Of a stretch of 64,000 bases of DNA, positions 44,742 through 53,201 are shown in pieces (within the stretch, counting starts at the first letter, position 1; each line of letters begins with the position of its first letter). The translations under genes and the position numbers were made by a program. The notes beneath the pieces are model-generated. The model searched no databases and was not told the origin of the DNA. It saw nothing but the letters and a program-made list of their open reading frames with translations. Location: positions 4,146-68,145 of the forward strand of contig JAZDFQ010000094.1 of assembly GCA_043807765.1 (NCBI GenBank). Direction: 5' to 3'. This DNA comes from Stygiobacter sp043807765 (GTDB taxonomy: Bacteria > Bacteroidota > Ignavibacteria > Ignavibacteriales > Melioribacteraceae).

Positions 44742-45677
44742 ATGGCAGATGAAAAATTAAAATTAGAAGATTTGCTGGGCGAAGTTCAGCGCACTGAAGA
44801 AAAAGAGCGTATAGATTACGTTGCTATAATTGGCGGCGGGATCATGGGGCAAGGAATTGCGCAGACAATTTCTGCTGCCGGCTTGGATGTGTTAATTGTA
44901 GAACGCGATGAGGATCAAGTTGAAAGATCCAAGGACAGTCTAAAAGCTTCGATGGAAAGAGAAATTACTCGTTGGGCTATGACTCAAAGCGAAATGAAAT
45001 CAGTTCTCAGCCGAATTAAGTGGACTACGGACAAAGCAGAAATTCCGGAATGCGATCTTATAATTGAAGCCGTTGACGAGAATTATGATCTTAAGAAGAG
45101 TATTTTTAAGGAGTTAGACGCAATAGCTAAACCGGGTACAATTTTCATTTCCAATACATCTACACTTAGTCTTACCAAAATTGCCGAAGTAACAAACCGA
45201 AAAGACAAGATTATTGGAATGCACTTCTTAAATCCGGTTCCTAAAGTGCCTCTTGTTGAGTTGATCCGCGCAATGGATACATCTAGCAAAACGGTTGAGG
45301 TAATTAAAAAGTTTGCTGCAAAAATTGGAAAGACAGCTGTTGAAGTATATGAGTATCCCGGATTCGTTACAACAAGAGCTATCGTGCCACTCCTAAATGA
45401 AGCCATGTATATCCTTCTTGAAGACGTAGCAACTGCAAAAGATATTGATACTGCAATGCGCTTAGGTTATAATTTTAATATGGGTCCGCTCGAAATGGCA
45501 GATACCATGGGTCTAGATGAAGTTTTAGCATGGATGGAAACTCTTTGGACAACATTAGGTGAACCAAGATACCGTCCTTGCCCAATTCTTAGAAAACTTG
45601 TAAGAGAACGTAAGCTAGGGAAAAAATCTGGCGAAGGATTCTTTAAATATGATTCTGATGGTAGAATAATTTCTTAA
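44742..45677 (+). CDS. 3-hydroxyacyl-CoA (3-hydroxybutyryl-CoA) dehydrogenase
   Basis: Protein of 311 residues. After about 25 charged residues comes the NAD-binding motif IGGGIMGQGIAQ, then the conserved GMHFLNPVPKVPLVELI with the catalytic His, and the C-terminal helical domain (GFVTTRAIVPLLNEA, GYNFNMGPLEMAD). Length matches the stand-alone PaaH/Hbd type without the enoyl-CoA hydratase half. It oxidises or forms 3-hydroxyacyl-CoA in fatty-acid degradation or butyrate-type fermentation. It is followed by ackA after 15 bases, so the two are probably co-transcribed. Confidence 0.92.
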   Translation: MADEKLKLEDLLGEVQRTEEKERIDYVAIIGGGIMGQGIAQTISAAGLDVLIVERDEDQVERSKDSLKASMEREITRWAMTQSEMKSVLSRIKWTTDKAEIPECDLIIEAVDENYDLKKSIFKELDAIAKPGTIFISNTSTLSLTKIAEVTNRKDKIIGMHFLNPVPKVPLVELIRAMDTSSKTVEVIKKFAAKIGKTAVEVYEYPGFVTTRAIVPLLNEAMYILLEDVATAKDIDTAMRLGYNFNMGPLEMADTMGLDEVLAWMETLWTTLGEPRYRPCPILRKLVRERKLGKKSGEGFFKYDSDGRIIS

Positions 45678-45692
45678 AATTTTGAGGATAGA

Positions 45693-46910
45693 ATGAAAGT
45701 TTTAGTGCTTAATTGTGGAAGCTCATCAATAAAATATCAGTTTATAGATACAACGCTTTCAATAGCGTTAGCAAAAGGTATGGTAGAGAGAATTGGCATG
45801 TCTAGTGCGGTTTTGACACATCAGCCGCACGATAGAGAGAAAATCAAGATTGTTGGAGAGATTTTAGATCATACTATTGCGATAGAGTATGTCGTTGCTG
45901 TCCTACTTTCGCCAAATCATGGTGTTATTAAAGACAAGAAAGAAATCGATGCTGTTGGACATAGGGTGGTTCATGGTGGCGAAACTTTTAGCGGTTCTGT
46001 GTTAATTACCGATCAAGTTATGAAGGCATTAAAAGACAACATTGAATTAGCACCGCTTCATAATCCGCCAAACATCAAGGGTATTCAAGCAACTAAAGAA
46101 CATTTACCGAGTACTCCTCAGGTTGGCGTTTTTGATACCTCGTTCCATATTAAGATGCCTCCAAAAGCTTACTTGTATGGAATTCCTTACGAACTCTATA
46201 AAAAGTATAAAATTCGTCGTTATGGATTTCACGGTACTTCGCACCGTTATGTTGCTCACCGCGCAGCAACTTTGCTCGGGAAACCTTACGAAGAACTCAA
46301 AATTATTACCGCTCACCTTGGTAACGGATGCTCAATGGCTGCAATTGATTGTGGTCATTCAATTGATACTACAATGGGATTTACTCCGCTCGAAGGTTTA
46401 TTAATGGGAACAAGAAGCGGAGATATGGACCCTTCGGTTATCTTATACATTATGGCTAAAGAAGGTCTCTCACTTTCAGAAGCAAATACACTTCTTAACA
46501 AGCATAGCGGATTAATCGGCATTAGCGGCGAGAGCAGCGATATGCGTGAGATTGAAGAAGCACTTGGTGAAGGAAATAAGAAAGCTAAATTGGCTTTTGA
46601 TGTGTTCAATTATAGAATAAAGAAGTATGTTGGAGCTTATGCCGCGGCAATGGGCGGCGTTGATGCTTTAGTATTCACTGGCGGAATTGGAGAAAACTCT
46701 AAATTGGTCAGAAAAGAAGTTTGCAGCGATATGGAATTCATAGGAATAGATTTTGACGAAGATGCCAATAATAATGTTAAAGGAGAAACTGTTATCACTA
46801 AACCGAATTCCAAAGTGAAAGCTTTGCGCATTCCAACTAACGAAGAATTGGTAATTGCTCTTGATACGGAAGAGATTGTAAATGAGCAATTGAACTCCGC
46901 AAAGGACTAA
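45693..46910 (+). CDS. ackA: Acetate kinase
   Basis: Protein of 405 residues, normal size. Signature blocks: VLNCGSSSIKYQ at the N-terminus, FDTSFHIKMP, RRYGFHGTSHRYV, LGNGCSMAAID, MGTRSGDMDPS and FTGGIGENS. It converts acetyl-phosphate and ADP to acetate and ATP. No pta is adjacent. In acetaldehyde-processing microcompartments an acetate kinase often completes the pathway, which may link it to the deoC/BMC genes in this window; that link is inferred. GAGGATAG precedes the ATG. Confidence 0.97.
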   Translation: MKVLVLNCGSSSIKYQFIDTTLSIALAKGMVERIGMSSAVLTHQPHDREKIKIVGEILDHTIAIEYVVAVLLSPNHGVIKDKKEIDAVGHRVVHGGETFSGSVLITDQVMKALKDNIELAPLHNPPNIKGIQATKEHLPSTPQVGVFDTSFHIKMPPKAYLYGIPYELYKKYKIRRYGFHGTSHRYVAHRAATLLGKPYEELKIITAHLGNGCSMAAIDCGHSIDTTMGFTPLEGLLMGTRSGDMDPSVILYIMAKEGLSLSEANTLLNKHSGLIGISGESSDMREIEEALGEGNKKAKLAFDVFNYRIKKYVGAYAAAMGGVDALVFTGGIGENSKLVRKEVCSDMEFIGIDFDEDANNNVKGETVITKPNSKVKALRIPTNEELVIALDTEEIVNEQLNSAKD

Positions 46911-46929
46911 GCAACAAAATATTTGTATT

Positions 46930-46961
46930 AAATGCCGGAGACAATCCGGCATTTCTTTTTT
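46930..46961 (+). terminator. Intrinsic terminator after ackA
   Basis: AAATGCCGGA (46930-46939) pairs with TCCGGCATTT (46945-46954) around a GACAA loop, followed by CTTTTTT. Confidence 0.85.
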
Positions 46962-47014
46962 AAAGTAGCTTTCCCTAAAAGTCTTTAATTTCCTACCAAG
47001 AAATTTGGTGTAAC

Positions 47015-47806
47015 ATGGAACTGAAAATAAAAGGCAAAACCGTTTTGGTTACAGCTTCTAGTGCTGGCATTGGAAAAGCTGCTGCTGAACTTTTCATTAA
47101 TGAAGGATGTAGTGTTGCAATCTCATCGAGCAATAAGGATAATTTACTTAAAGCGGTTGATGAAATAAAAGCTCTTTACGGAAATGAACCGTTGTGGGAA
47201 CAATGCGATATCAACAATCCAAATGAAATTGAAGATTTGGTTAAGCATGTTGAACACAATTTAGGCTCAGTTGATATTTTGGTTAACAATTGCGGCGGAC
47301 CAACTCCGGGATATTTTGAAGCTCTTTTAGATGAGAATTGGGAACATGCCTTCGAGCAAGTTCTGATGAGTGCAGTTAGATTTACACGGCTTGTTTTGCC
47401 GGGAATGAAAGAGAAAAACTGGGGGAGAATTATTAACATTACTTCTCTTGCTGTAAAGCAGCCGGTTGATAATTTAATTCTCTCAAATTCTTTGCGAAGC
47501 GGAGTTACTGCTTTCGCAAAAACTTTAAGCTCGCAAGTTGGCAAACATAATATTACAGTTAATAATGTTGCGCCCGGCTACACTCTTACCGGAAGATTAT
47601 ATGAACTGGCAGTTGTTCGCGCAAAGCAACGGGGTGTTTCTCACGAAGAAGTCTTAGCTTCTATGGCGGCAGAAGTCCCGATGAAACGTTTAGCCCGTCC
47701 GGATGAAATTGCTTCTATGATTGTTTTTTTGGCCTCCGAGCATGCTGGTTACATTACAGGACAGACAATTGTAGTAGATGGCGGAGCGGTTAAATCAACT
47801 TATTAA
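47015..47806 (+). CDS. SDR-family oxidoreductase lacking the usual YxxxK site
   Basis: Protein of 263 residues. The cofactor motif is atypical but recognisable (VTASSAGIGKAAAE), and NNCGGP replaces the common NNAG. Where SDRs normally have Ser followed by YxxxK, this protein has ITSLAVKQPVDN and then LSNSLRSG, so the Tyr is absent. The late motifs are normal (NNVAPGYTLT, GYITGQTIVVDGG). A subgroup of FabG-like SDRs without a standard active site is known. The reaction cannot be assigned. It is downstream of the ackA terminator and upstream of a repeat-framed gene. Confidence 0.85.
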   Translation: MELKIKGKTVLVTASSAGIGKAAAELFINEGCSVAISSSNKDNLLKAVDEIKALYGNEPLWEQCDINNPNEIEDLVKHVEHNLGSVDILVNNCGGPTPGYFEALLDENWEHAFEQVLMSAVRFTRLVLPGMKEKNWGRIINITSLAVKQPVDNLILSNSLRSGVTAFAKTLSSQVGKHNITVNNVAPGYTLTGRLYELAVVRAKQRGVSHEEVLASMAAEVPMKRLARPDEIASMIVFLASEHAGYITGQTIVVDGGAVKSTY

Positions 47807-47845
47807 TTGAGAATTGAGAATTGAGAATGGCGAATTGAGAATTCA
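47805..47845. repeat. Left inverted repeat of the four-helix-bundle cassette
   Basis: The left arm is three tandem AATTGAG-type units followed by AATGGCG and another AATTGAGAATT (47805-47845). Its last about 25 bases match the reverse complement of the right arm at 48221-48253, with AATTGAGAATGG in common. It begins in the SDR stop codon. Confidence 0.8.
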
Positions 47846-48223
47846 ATGAAAGTATTTGAAAAACATTCGGAGTATGGAAATCCGATTCTAGAAAAGAGTT
47901 TTCATTTTGGAGTCAGAATTGTAAAGTTCTATCTCTTACGTGTTAAAGAAGAATATCAAATCAAAGATATTTTAAAACAGTTGTTGAGAAGTGGAACTTC
48001 AATTGGGGCGAATGTTGCTGAATCTCAAGAGGCTTCATCAAAAAAAGATTTTCTAAACAAGCTTACAATTGCTTTAAAAGAAGCTCGTGAAAGTGAATAC
48101 TGGCTGAAAATATTAAAGGAGACAAATGTTATTAATGAAAAAGAGTCCCATAGTTTACTAAATGACTGTGATGAATTAATTCGTTTATTAGTTGCAATCA
48201 TAAAACGATGCAAACAAATATAA
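47846..48223 (+). CDS. Four-helix-bundle protein (S23/IVS family)
   Basis: Protein of 125 residues, all helical. The conserved LRSGTSIGANVAES stretch (about 50-63) and KEARESEYWLKIL are hallmarks of the family first found in 23S rRNA intervening sequences and later as free genes; relatives include the accessory protein Avd of diversity-generating retroelements. Function in stand-alone cases is unknown. The gene is framed by inverted AATTGAGAAT repeats that leave no room for a normal ribosome site, which suggests it moves or once moved as a cassette. No reverse transcriptase or variable repeats are nearby. Confidence 0.85.
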   Translation: MKVFEKHSEYGNPILEKSFHFGVRIVKFYLLRVKEEYQIKDILKQLLRSGTSIGANVAESQEASSKKDFLNKLTIALKEARESEYWLKILKETNVINEKESHSLLNDCDELIRLLVAIIKRCKQI

Positions 48224-48253
48224 TTCTCAATTCTAAATTCTCCATTCTCAATT
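48221..48253. repeat. Right inverted repeat of the four-helix-bundle cassette
   Basis: Right arm in the opposite orientation (TAATTCTCAATTCTAAATTC, then TCCATTCTCAATTA). A 17-base piece of it (48225-48241) occurs again exactly at 5273-5289, so parts of this repeat are dispersed. Confidence 0.8.
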
Positions 48254-48256
48254 ACA

Positions 48257-49810
48257 ATGAAGCATGAAATCGAAATAGTAATTCCGCCCGAAAAATTGAA
48301 TGATTACGAGTTTCTGAGAATTCAATCTGCTCAAAAACTCAAAATCAATTTAGCTGAGATTACGGCAGTTCAAGCTGTACGCAGATCAGTGGATGCCAGA
48401 AGTAAAAATCCGGTTTACAGAATTAAAGCTATAGTTTATGTAAAAGAGCAACCGGAAGCTTTGAGAAAGCTGATCAAATATCAGCCGGTAATAACAAATA
48501 GAAAAGTTGCAATTGTGGGTATGGGTCCCGCGGGAATGTTTGCCGCATTAAGATTGATAGAGTTTGGTATTAAGCCAATCATAATAGAGCGGGGTAAAGA
48601 TGTTCAAACCCGCCGCAAGGATTTGAAAGTTATTCAGCAAGATGGGTTTGTAAACCCCGATTCCAATTACTGTTTTGGTGAAGGCGGTGCCGGTACATAC
48701 AGCGATGGAAAACTCTATACACGTTCTACAAAGCGGGGAGACGTTGGACGAATTTTAAATATTTTTGTTCAGCATGGAGCGCATGAAGAAATACTTATAG
48801 ATGCTCATCCACATATCGGCTCTAACAAGCTTCCTAAAGTCGTTCAGTCTATCCGAGAAACAATTATTAACAGTGGCGGAGAAATTCATTTCGATTCACG
48901 AGTAACGGATTTTGTAAAAAAAGAAAACAAGATTAGCGGCGTAGTTATAAATCAATCAAAAGAAATTTTAGCTGATGCAGTAATTCTCGCAACCGGGCAC
49001 TCAGCGCGCGATATTTATTATTTGCTAGATAAGCACAAAATTAAAATTGAGGCAAAACCTTTTGCAATGGGAGTGCGGATTGAACATCCGCAAGTATTGA
49101 TTGATGAAATGCAGTATCACTCCAAAGAGCGTAATCCAAATCTGCCGGCATCAAGCTACAGTTTAACTTGCCAGATAGATGACCGTGGTGTTTACTCGTT
49201 CTGTATGTGTCCGGGCGGAATTATTATCCCGGCTTCAACAGATAAAGATGAATTAGTACTGAACGGCATGAGCGTCTCACGCCGCGATTCACCCTTTGCT
49301 AATTCCGGTTTTGTAGTTTCTGTTAATGAAAATGATTGGAAAGATTATTCTTCCCACGGAGTTTTTGCTGGGTTAGAGTATCAGAAAGAAGTTGAAAGAA
49401 TTGCGTTTGAAACTGGTGGAAAAACTCAGCGCGCTCCGGCTCAAAGAATAACAGATTTTGTAAAGGGAAAGACTTCTCAATCTTTACCAGAGACTTCTTA
49501 TATACCGGGAACAGTTTCTTCTCCTTTGCATGAGCTTCTGCCAAAACAAATAGCAAACGGATTGAAGCAAAGCTTATTTGTGTTCGATAAAAAAATGAGA
49601 GGTTATCTTACCGACGAAGCACAAATACTTGCCGCAGAAACAAGAACAAGCTCGCCAATAAAAATTCCACGCGATAGCGAAACACTAATGCACGTGGAAG
49701 TTGAAGGATTGTTTCCTTGCGGAGAAGGTGCCGGTTATGCCGGTGGAATTGTTTCTGCAGCTATTGATGGTGAGAGAAGCGCAGAAGCGGTAGCGAAGTA
49801 TTTAAGCTAA
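48257..49810 (+). CDS. FAD-dependent oxidoreductase (COG2509 dehydrogenase type)
   Basis: Protein of 517 residues. The first 85 residues form a small ferredoxin-fold-like domain (EIEIVIPPEKLNDYEFL, AVQAVRRSVDAR). The FAD site is VAIVGMGPAGMFAALRL. The family motifs are FGEGGAGTYSDGKLYTR, GAHEEILIDAHPHIGSNKL, and CMCPGGIIIPAS; the C-terminal GEGAGYAGGIVSAAIDG closes the FAD site. The family is widespread and its substrate is not established. It follows the four-helix cassette directly. Confidence 0.88.
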   Translation: MKHEIEIVIPPEKLNDYEFLRIQSAQKLKINLAEITAVQAVRRSVDARSKNPVYRIKAIVYVKEQPEALRKLIKYQPVITNRKVAIVGMGPAGMFAALRLIEFGIKPIIIERGKDVQTRRKDLKVIQQDGFVNPDSNYCFGEGGAGTYSDGKLYTRSTKRGDVGRILNIFVQHGAHEEILIDAHPHIGSNKLPKVVQSIRETIINSGGEIHFDSRVTDFVKKENKISGVVINQSKEILADAVILATGHSARDIYYLLDKHKIKIEAKPFAMGVRIEHPQVLIDEMQYHSKERNPNLPASSYSLTCQIDDRGVYSFCMCPGGIIIPASTDKDELVLNGMSVSRRDSPFANSGFVVSVNENDWKDYSSHGVFAGLEYQKEVERIAFETGGKTQRAPAQRITDFVKGKTSQSLPETSYIPGTVSSPLHELLPKQIANGLKQSLFVFDKKMRGYLTDEAQILAAETRTSSPIKIPRDSETLMHVEVEGLFPCGEGAGYAGGIVSAAIDGERSAEAVAKYLS

Positions 49811-49891
49811 ATTGGAGCTTATTAAGTTGCTTTAGTTAAAAATCTTCCTTATTTCTGTTCCTACATTTTTAACACACTGCCGGGCGGTTGT

Positions 49892-52111
49892 ATGAGGGAA
49901 ACAAAAATCAATCAAATTGCTACTAAGGTAAAACAACTAAGTCGCGATAACTATTCCACAATACTTTTCCTAGGTGCCGGTGCCTCTAAATCTGCCGGAA
50001 TCCCTCTTGCAAGCGAGATAATGCATGATCTGGAAACGAGTGATGATTATAAAGAATTCGTTTCAAGTTGCGATAAGAAAACATATCCTCAGTATATGAA
50101 TTGTTTATCCAGCAATGACAGAAAGAAATTATTCAAATCTTATATTTCAAGAGCGATGATTAATCCAGCTCATTATTACGCTGCGCAACTAGTATCACAA
50201 GGTTTTGTTGACTGCGTAGTTACCACTAATTTCGACCCATTGATGCTCAGAAGTTTGACTCAGTTTTACGGGATTATTCCGTCTGTATATGATCTTGCTA
50301 TAACAAGAGAGATTGTTACAGCGGATTTTGAATATCCGGCAATTATCCATTTACACGGACAAGCACATGGTTTTTGGCAATTGAATACTGATGATGAACT
50401 GGATTTACCGATCAAGGTGATGAGTGATACCTTTAGCAAAATATCTGTAAATAGAGCTTGGATAGTAGTTGGCTATAGCGGAAATGACCCTGTACTTGAT
50501 CATTTAGTGAAGGTAGGTAACTTTGGCGAGAACCTTTATTGGGTTGGATTTGAAGATAATGAACCTTCCGATAATGTTAAAACAAAACTACTGGAGAAAC
50601 CAGCCAGTGGTTCCTATTTTCTGAAAGGCTATAATGCCGATACTTTCTTTTTGGAATTGAGAAACCAGCTTAAAATTGGTGAACCCGAAATCTTTTCCAA
50701 ACCATTTACTTATTTGCTTAAAAAAATAGATACAATTTTACCGATAGTTAAGGATGACAAGACCCTTGATATGTTTACTGAAACAAAATCTCAGATTAAG
50801 GCTGCTATTACCGGCTTTGAAGAGGGAAAAGGATTTACAAATATTGAGGCAGCTACTGAAAGTAGAATAACGAGGGATGAATTACTGCAAAAAGTTAAAG
50901 AGATTTTTAATAACGATTCTTTTGAGAAATTAGAATTAATTGAGAATGAGATTTTAATAGCTAATGACAATGAGATTAATTTATACTATTCGGCTGTTTA
51001 CTACAATTGGGGAATTGTTCTGAAATCATTAGCGATGAAGAAGGAAGGGGAAGAATCTGAGAAGTTGTTCAAGGAAAGTTTTGCTAAATATGAGAAGGCA
51101 GTAGAAATAAAGAAAGATAAGCATGAGGCCTACAACAATTGGGGAATTGCTTTATATGAATTAGCCAAACAAATGGAAGGAGAAGTATCAGAGAGGTTGT
51201 TAAAGGAGAGTTTTGTAAAGTATAAGAAGGCTGTGGAAATAAAGAAAGATAAGCATGAAGCCTACTACAATTGGGGAATCACTCTGAAAGCATTAGCGAT
51301 GAAGAAGGAGGGAGATGAATCCGCAAGGTTATTAAAGGAAAGTTTTGATAAATATGAGAAAGCTGTAGAAATAAAGAAAGATAAGTATGAAGCTTACAAC
51401 AATTGGGGAAATGCTTTATCTGAATTAGCCAAACAATTGGAAGGAGAAGAATCAGAGAAGTTGTTTAAAGAAAGTTTTGATAAATATGAGAAGGCTGTGG
51501 AAATAAAGAAAGATTATCATGAAGCCTATAACAATTGGGGAATTGCTTTATATGACTTTGCCGATCAAAAGGAGGGGGAAGAATCGGAGAGGTTGTTAAA
51601 GGAGAGTTTTGTAAAGTTTGAGAAGGCTGTGGAAATAAAGAAAGATAAGCATGAAGCCTACTACAATTGGGGAAATGCTTTATCTGATTTAGCCGAACAA
51701 AAGGAAGGAGAAGAATCTGAGAAGTTGTTTAAGGAAAGTTTCGATAAGTATGAGAAGACTGTAGAAATAAAGAAAGATTTTCATGAAGCCTACAACAATT
51801 GGGGAAATGCTGTTAAAGAATATGCTTTGAAAAATAAGGTGGGTGACGAAAAAATTAAATTGATAAAAGAGAGTATCGTCCTTAGTCGCAAGGCGGAAAG
51901 AATTAAAGAAGGCGCTGGGGCATACAATATTTCTTGTTTCTATTCACTTTTGGGTGAAGTAGAAAACTCGGTAAAATGGTTTGAGACAGCGCTAATAAAA
52001 GATAACACTACTAGAAAACATATTCAGTCAGATACCGATTTGGATAATATTCGAGAAGACCCTAGATACAAGGAGTTATTGGATAAATACAGACCGGAGA
52101 AAAAAAGTTAA
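49892..52111 (+). CDS. SIR2-domain protein with C-terminal TPR repeats (defence-type sirtuin)
   Basis: Protein of 739 residues. Residues about 20-270 form a SIR2-like NAD-binding domain: FLGAGASKSAGIP (27-39), VVTTNFDPLML, IIHLHGQAHG with the probable catalytic His, and VVGYSGNDPVLDHL. Residues about 375-660 are TPR-like repeats in units of 44 residues (KYEKAVEIKKDKHEAYNNWG, then ALYELAKQMEGE and so on). A final TPR-like part (AGAYNISCFYSLLGE) ends the protein. SIR2-domain proteins with repeat sensors include anti-phage NAD-depleting effectors, so this is a candidate single-gene defence protein in which the repeats sense a phage product; the role is inferred. Flanking genes are housekeeping. 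Confidence 0.88.
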   Translation: MRETKINQIATKVKQLSRDNYSTILFLGAGASKSAGIPLASEIMHDLETSDDYKEFVSSCDKKTYPQYMNCLSSNDRKKLFKSYISRAMINPAHYYAAQLVSQGFVDCVVTTNFDPLMLRSLTQFYGIIPSVYDLAITREIVTADFEYPAIIHLHGQAHGFWQLNTDDELDLPIKVMSDTFSKISVNRAWIVVGYSGNDPVLDHLVKVGNFGENLYWVGFEDNEPSDNVKTKLLEKPASGSYFLKGYNADTFFLELRNQLKIGEPEIFSKPFTYLLKKIDTILPIVKDDKTLDMFTETKSQIKAAITGFEEGKGFTNIEAATESRITRDELLQKVKEIFNNDSFEKLELIENEILIANDNEINLYYSAVYYNWGIVLKSLAMKKEGEESEKLFKESFAKYEKAVEIKKDKHEAYNNWGIALYELAKQMEGEVSERLLKESFVKYKKAVEIKKDKHEAYYNWGITLKALAMKKEGDESARLLKESFDKYEKAVEIKKDKYEAYNNWGNALSELAKQLEGEESEKLFKESFDKYEKAVEIKKDYHEAYNNWGIALYDFADQKEGEESERLLKESFVKFEKAVEIKKDKHEAYYNWGNALSDLAEQKEGEESEKLFKESFDKYEKTVEIKKDFHEAYNNWGNAVKEYALKNKVGDEKIKLIKESIVLSRKAERIKEGAGAYNISCFYSLLGEVENSVKWFETALIKDNTTRKHIQSDTDLDNIREDPRYKELLDKYRPEKKS
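51086..51877 (+). repeat. Six in-frame 132-bp tandem repeats inside the SIR2-TPR gene
   Basis: Units start at 51086, 51218, 51350, 51482, 51614 and 51746, each 44 codons. DNA identity between units is high (stretches such as GAAATAAAGAAAGATAAGCA recur), which shows recent duplication or gene conversion rather than old TPR divergence. A partial unit precedes the first. Confidence 0.9.
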
Positions 52112-52118
52112 GAGCTTA

Positions 52119-53201
52119 TTAAACTTTCGTTGAAAAACCAACAGCTTCTATTACTTCTTTTGCAAGTTTGGCTTCGGTTTGTGTGCTAAATGCAAGACGA
52201 AAAGTGCCGCCCATTCCTTCCCGGATTTTCAAAAGCTCCATATCTTTGATGTTAACGTTGTTCTCAAACAACGCGGTAGAAATCTTAGAAATTTCTCCCG
52301 GCTGATCTTTTACGTAAACAAAAACATCATATAGTTGGGAGATCATCCCTTTTGTATTCTTGGGAATCTCATCCCGCTTTACTCTGGCAGTTTCAAACCG
52401 GTTTGCAAGCGAACTCAATTTGTCCTCGGTAATGAACTTCCTCATTTCGTGAAGTTCTTCTTCAAAAGAAGAAAGGGCAGAGAGAATTTTATCTTTGTTC
52501 TGTCTTACAATCGGTTCCCAAATATCAAAGGAACTTGAAGCAATACGAGTCATATCGCGGAAACCGCCCGCCGCATAATCATAAAAATTAACATCGCTGT
52601 CTTTAAGATTTGCCGAGTTTATTAGCGACACCGCAACAAGTTGAGGTAAGTGGCTGACGGAAGCCACAACCATGTCATGCACTTTTGGATTTAGCAGCGC
52701 AACTCTTGCGCCAAGCGAATGAAGAATATCAATAAAATCGTTCCAGCCGAAAAATTCTTTTGCTTCGTTAGTAATGATGTAAATCGAGTTTTCAAAAAGG
52801 AGGGAATCGGAGTTTTCAAATCCACCTTTTTCTTTTCCGGTCATCGGATGCCCGCCGGTAAAGAAACCTTTTGAATTGCATTCTTTCCATTCTTTGTGGA
52901 AAATACTTTTAACACCGCAGACATCAGTGAGAAGATTTTTGTCGGTGAGTTTTGGCGCGAGTTCTTTGAATGCAGTTATCGAGGCATCGAGAGGTAAACA
53001 AAGAAAAATTAATTCCGATTCAAGCGCTTCATCAATTGATTTTAGTTTACGGTCAATTACTTTCTCTGCAAAAGCAGCATCAAGAACTTGCTCATGATCG
53101 AATGCTGAAATGAGAAGCGGCAGATTGCTTACCTTAAGAGATTTTGCAATCGAACCGCCGATTAATCCTAATCCAATTATAGAAACACTTTTGATTTCCA
53201 A
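52119..53201 (-). CDS. tyrA: Prephenate dehydrogenase with C-terminal ACT domain
   Basis: Protein of 360 residues starting with TTG directly behind the aroF stop, with AGGA upstream. The NAD motif is IIGLGLIGGSIAKSL; ITDVCGVK (as LLTDVCGVKSIF), GGHPMTGKEKGG with the catalytic His, and SHLPQLVAVSL follow. Residues about 285-360 form an ACT domain (VYVKDQPGEISKISTALFEN), which probably binds tyrosine for feedback control. It converts prephenate to 4-hydroxyphenylpyruvate. It is the last gene of the mutS-DUF1684-aroF-tyrA run. Confidence 0.95.
   Translation of the reverse strand: MEIKSVSIIGLGLIGGSIAKSLKVSNLPLLISAFDHEQVLDAAFAEKVIDRKLKSIDEALESELIFLCLPLDASITAFKELAPKLTDKNLLTDVCGVKSIFHKEWKECNSKGFFTGGHPMTGKEKGGFENSDSLLFENSIYIITNEAKEFFGWNDFIDILHSLGARVALLNPKVHDMVVASVSHLPQLVAVSLINSANLKDSDVNFYDYAAGGFRDMTRIASSSFDIWEPIVRQNKDKILSALSSFEEELHEMRKFITEDKLSSLANRFETARVKRDEIPKNTKGMISQLYDVFVYVKDQPGEISKISTALFENNVNIKDMELLKIREGMGGTFRLAFSTQTEAKLAKEVIEAVGFSTKV

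Noticed and set aside
47846..48223. Four-helix-bundle gene as an accessory protein of a diversity-generating retroelement
   Set aside because: No reverse transcriptase, template repeat or variable-repeat target gene is present nearby.
51086..51877. Regular direct repeats that might be taken for a CRISPR array
   Set aside because: The units are 132 bp, contiguous without spacers, in frame, and encode TPR-like 44-residue repeats.
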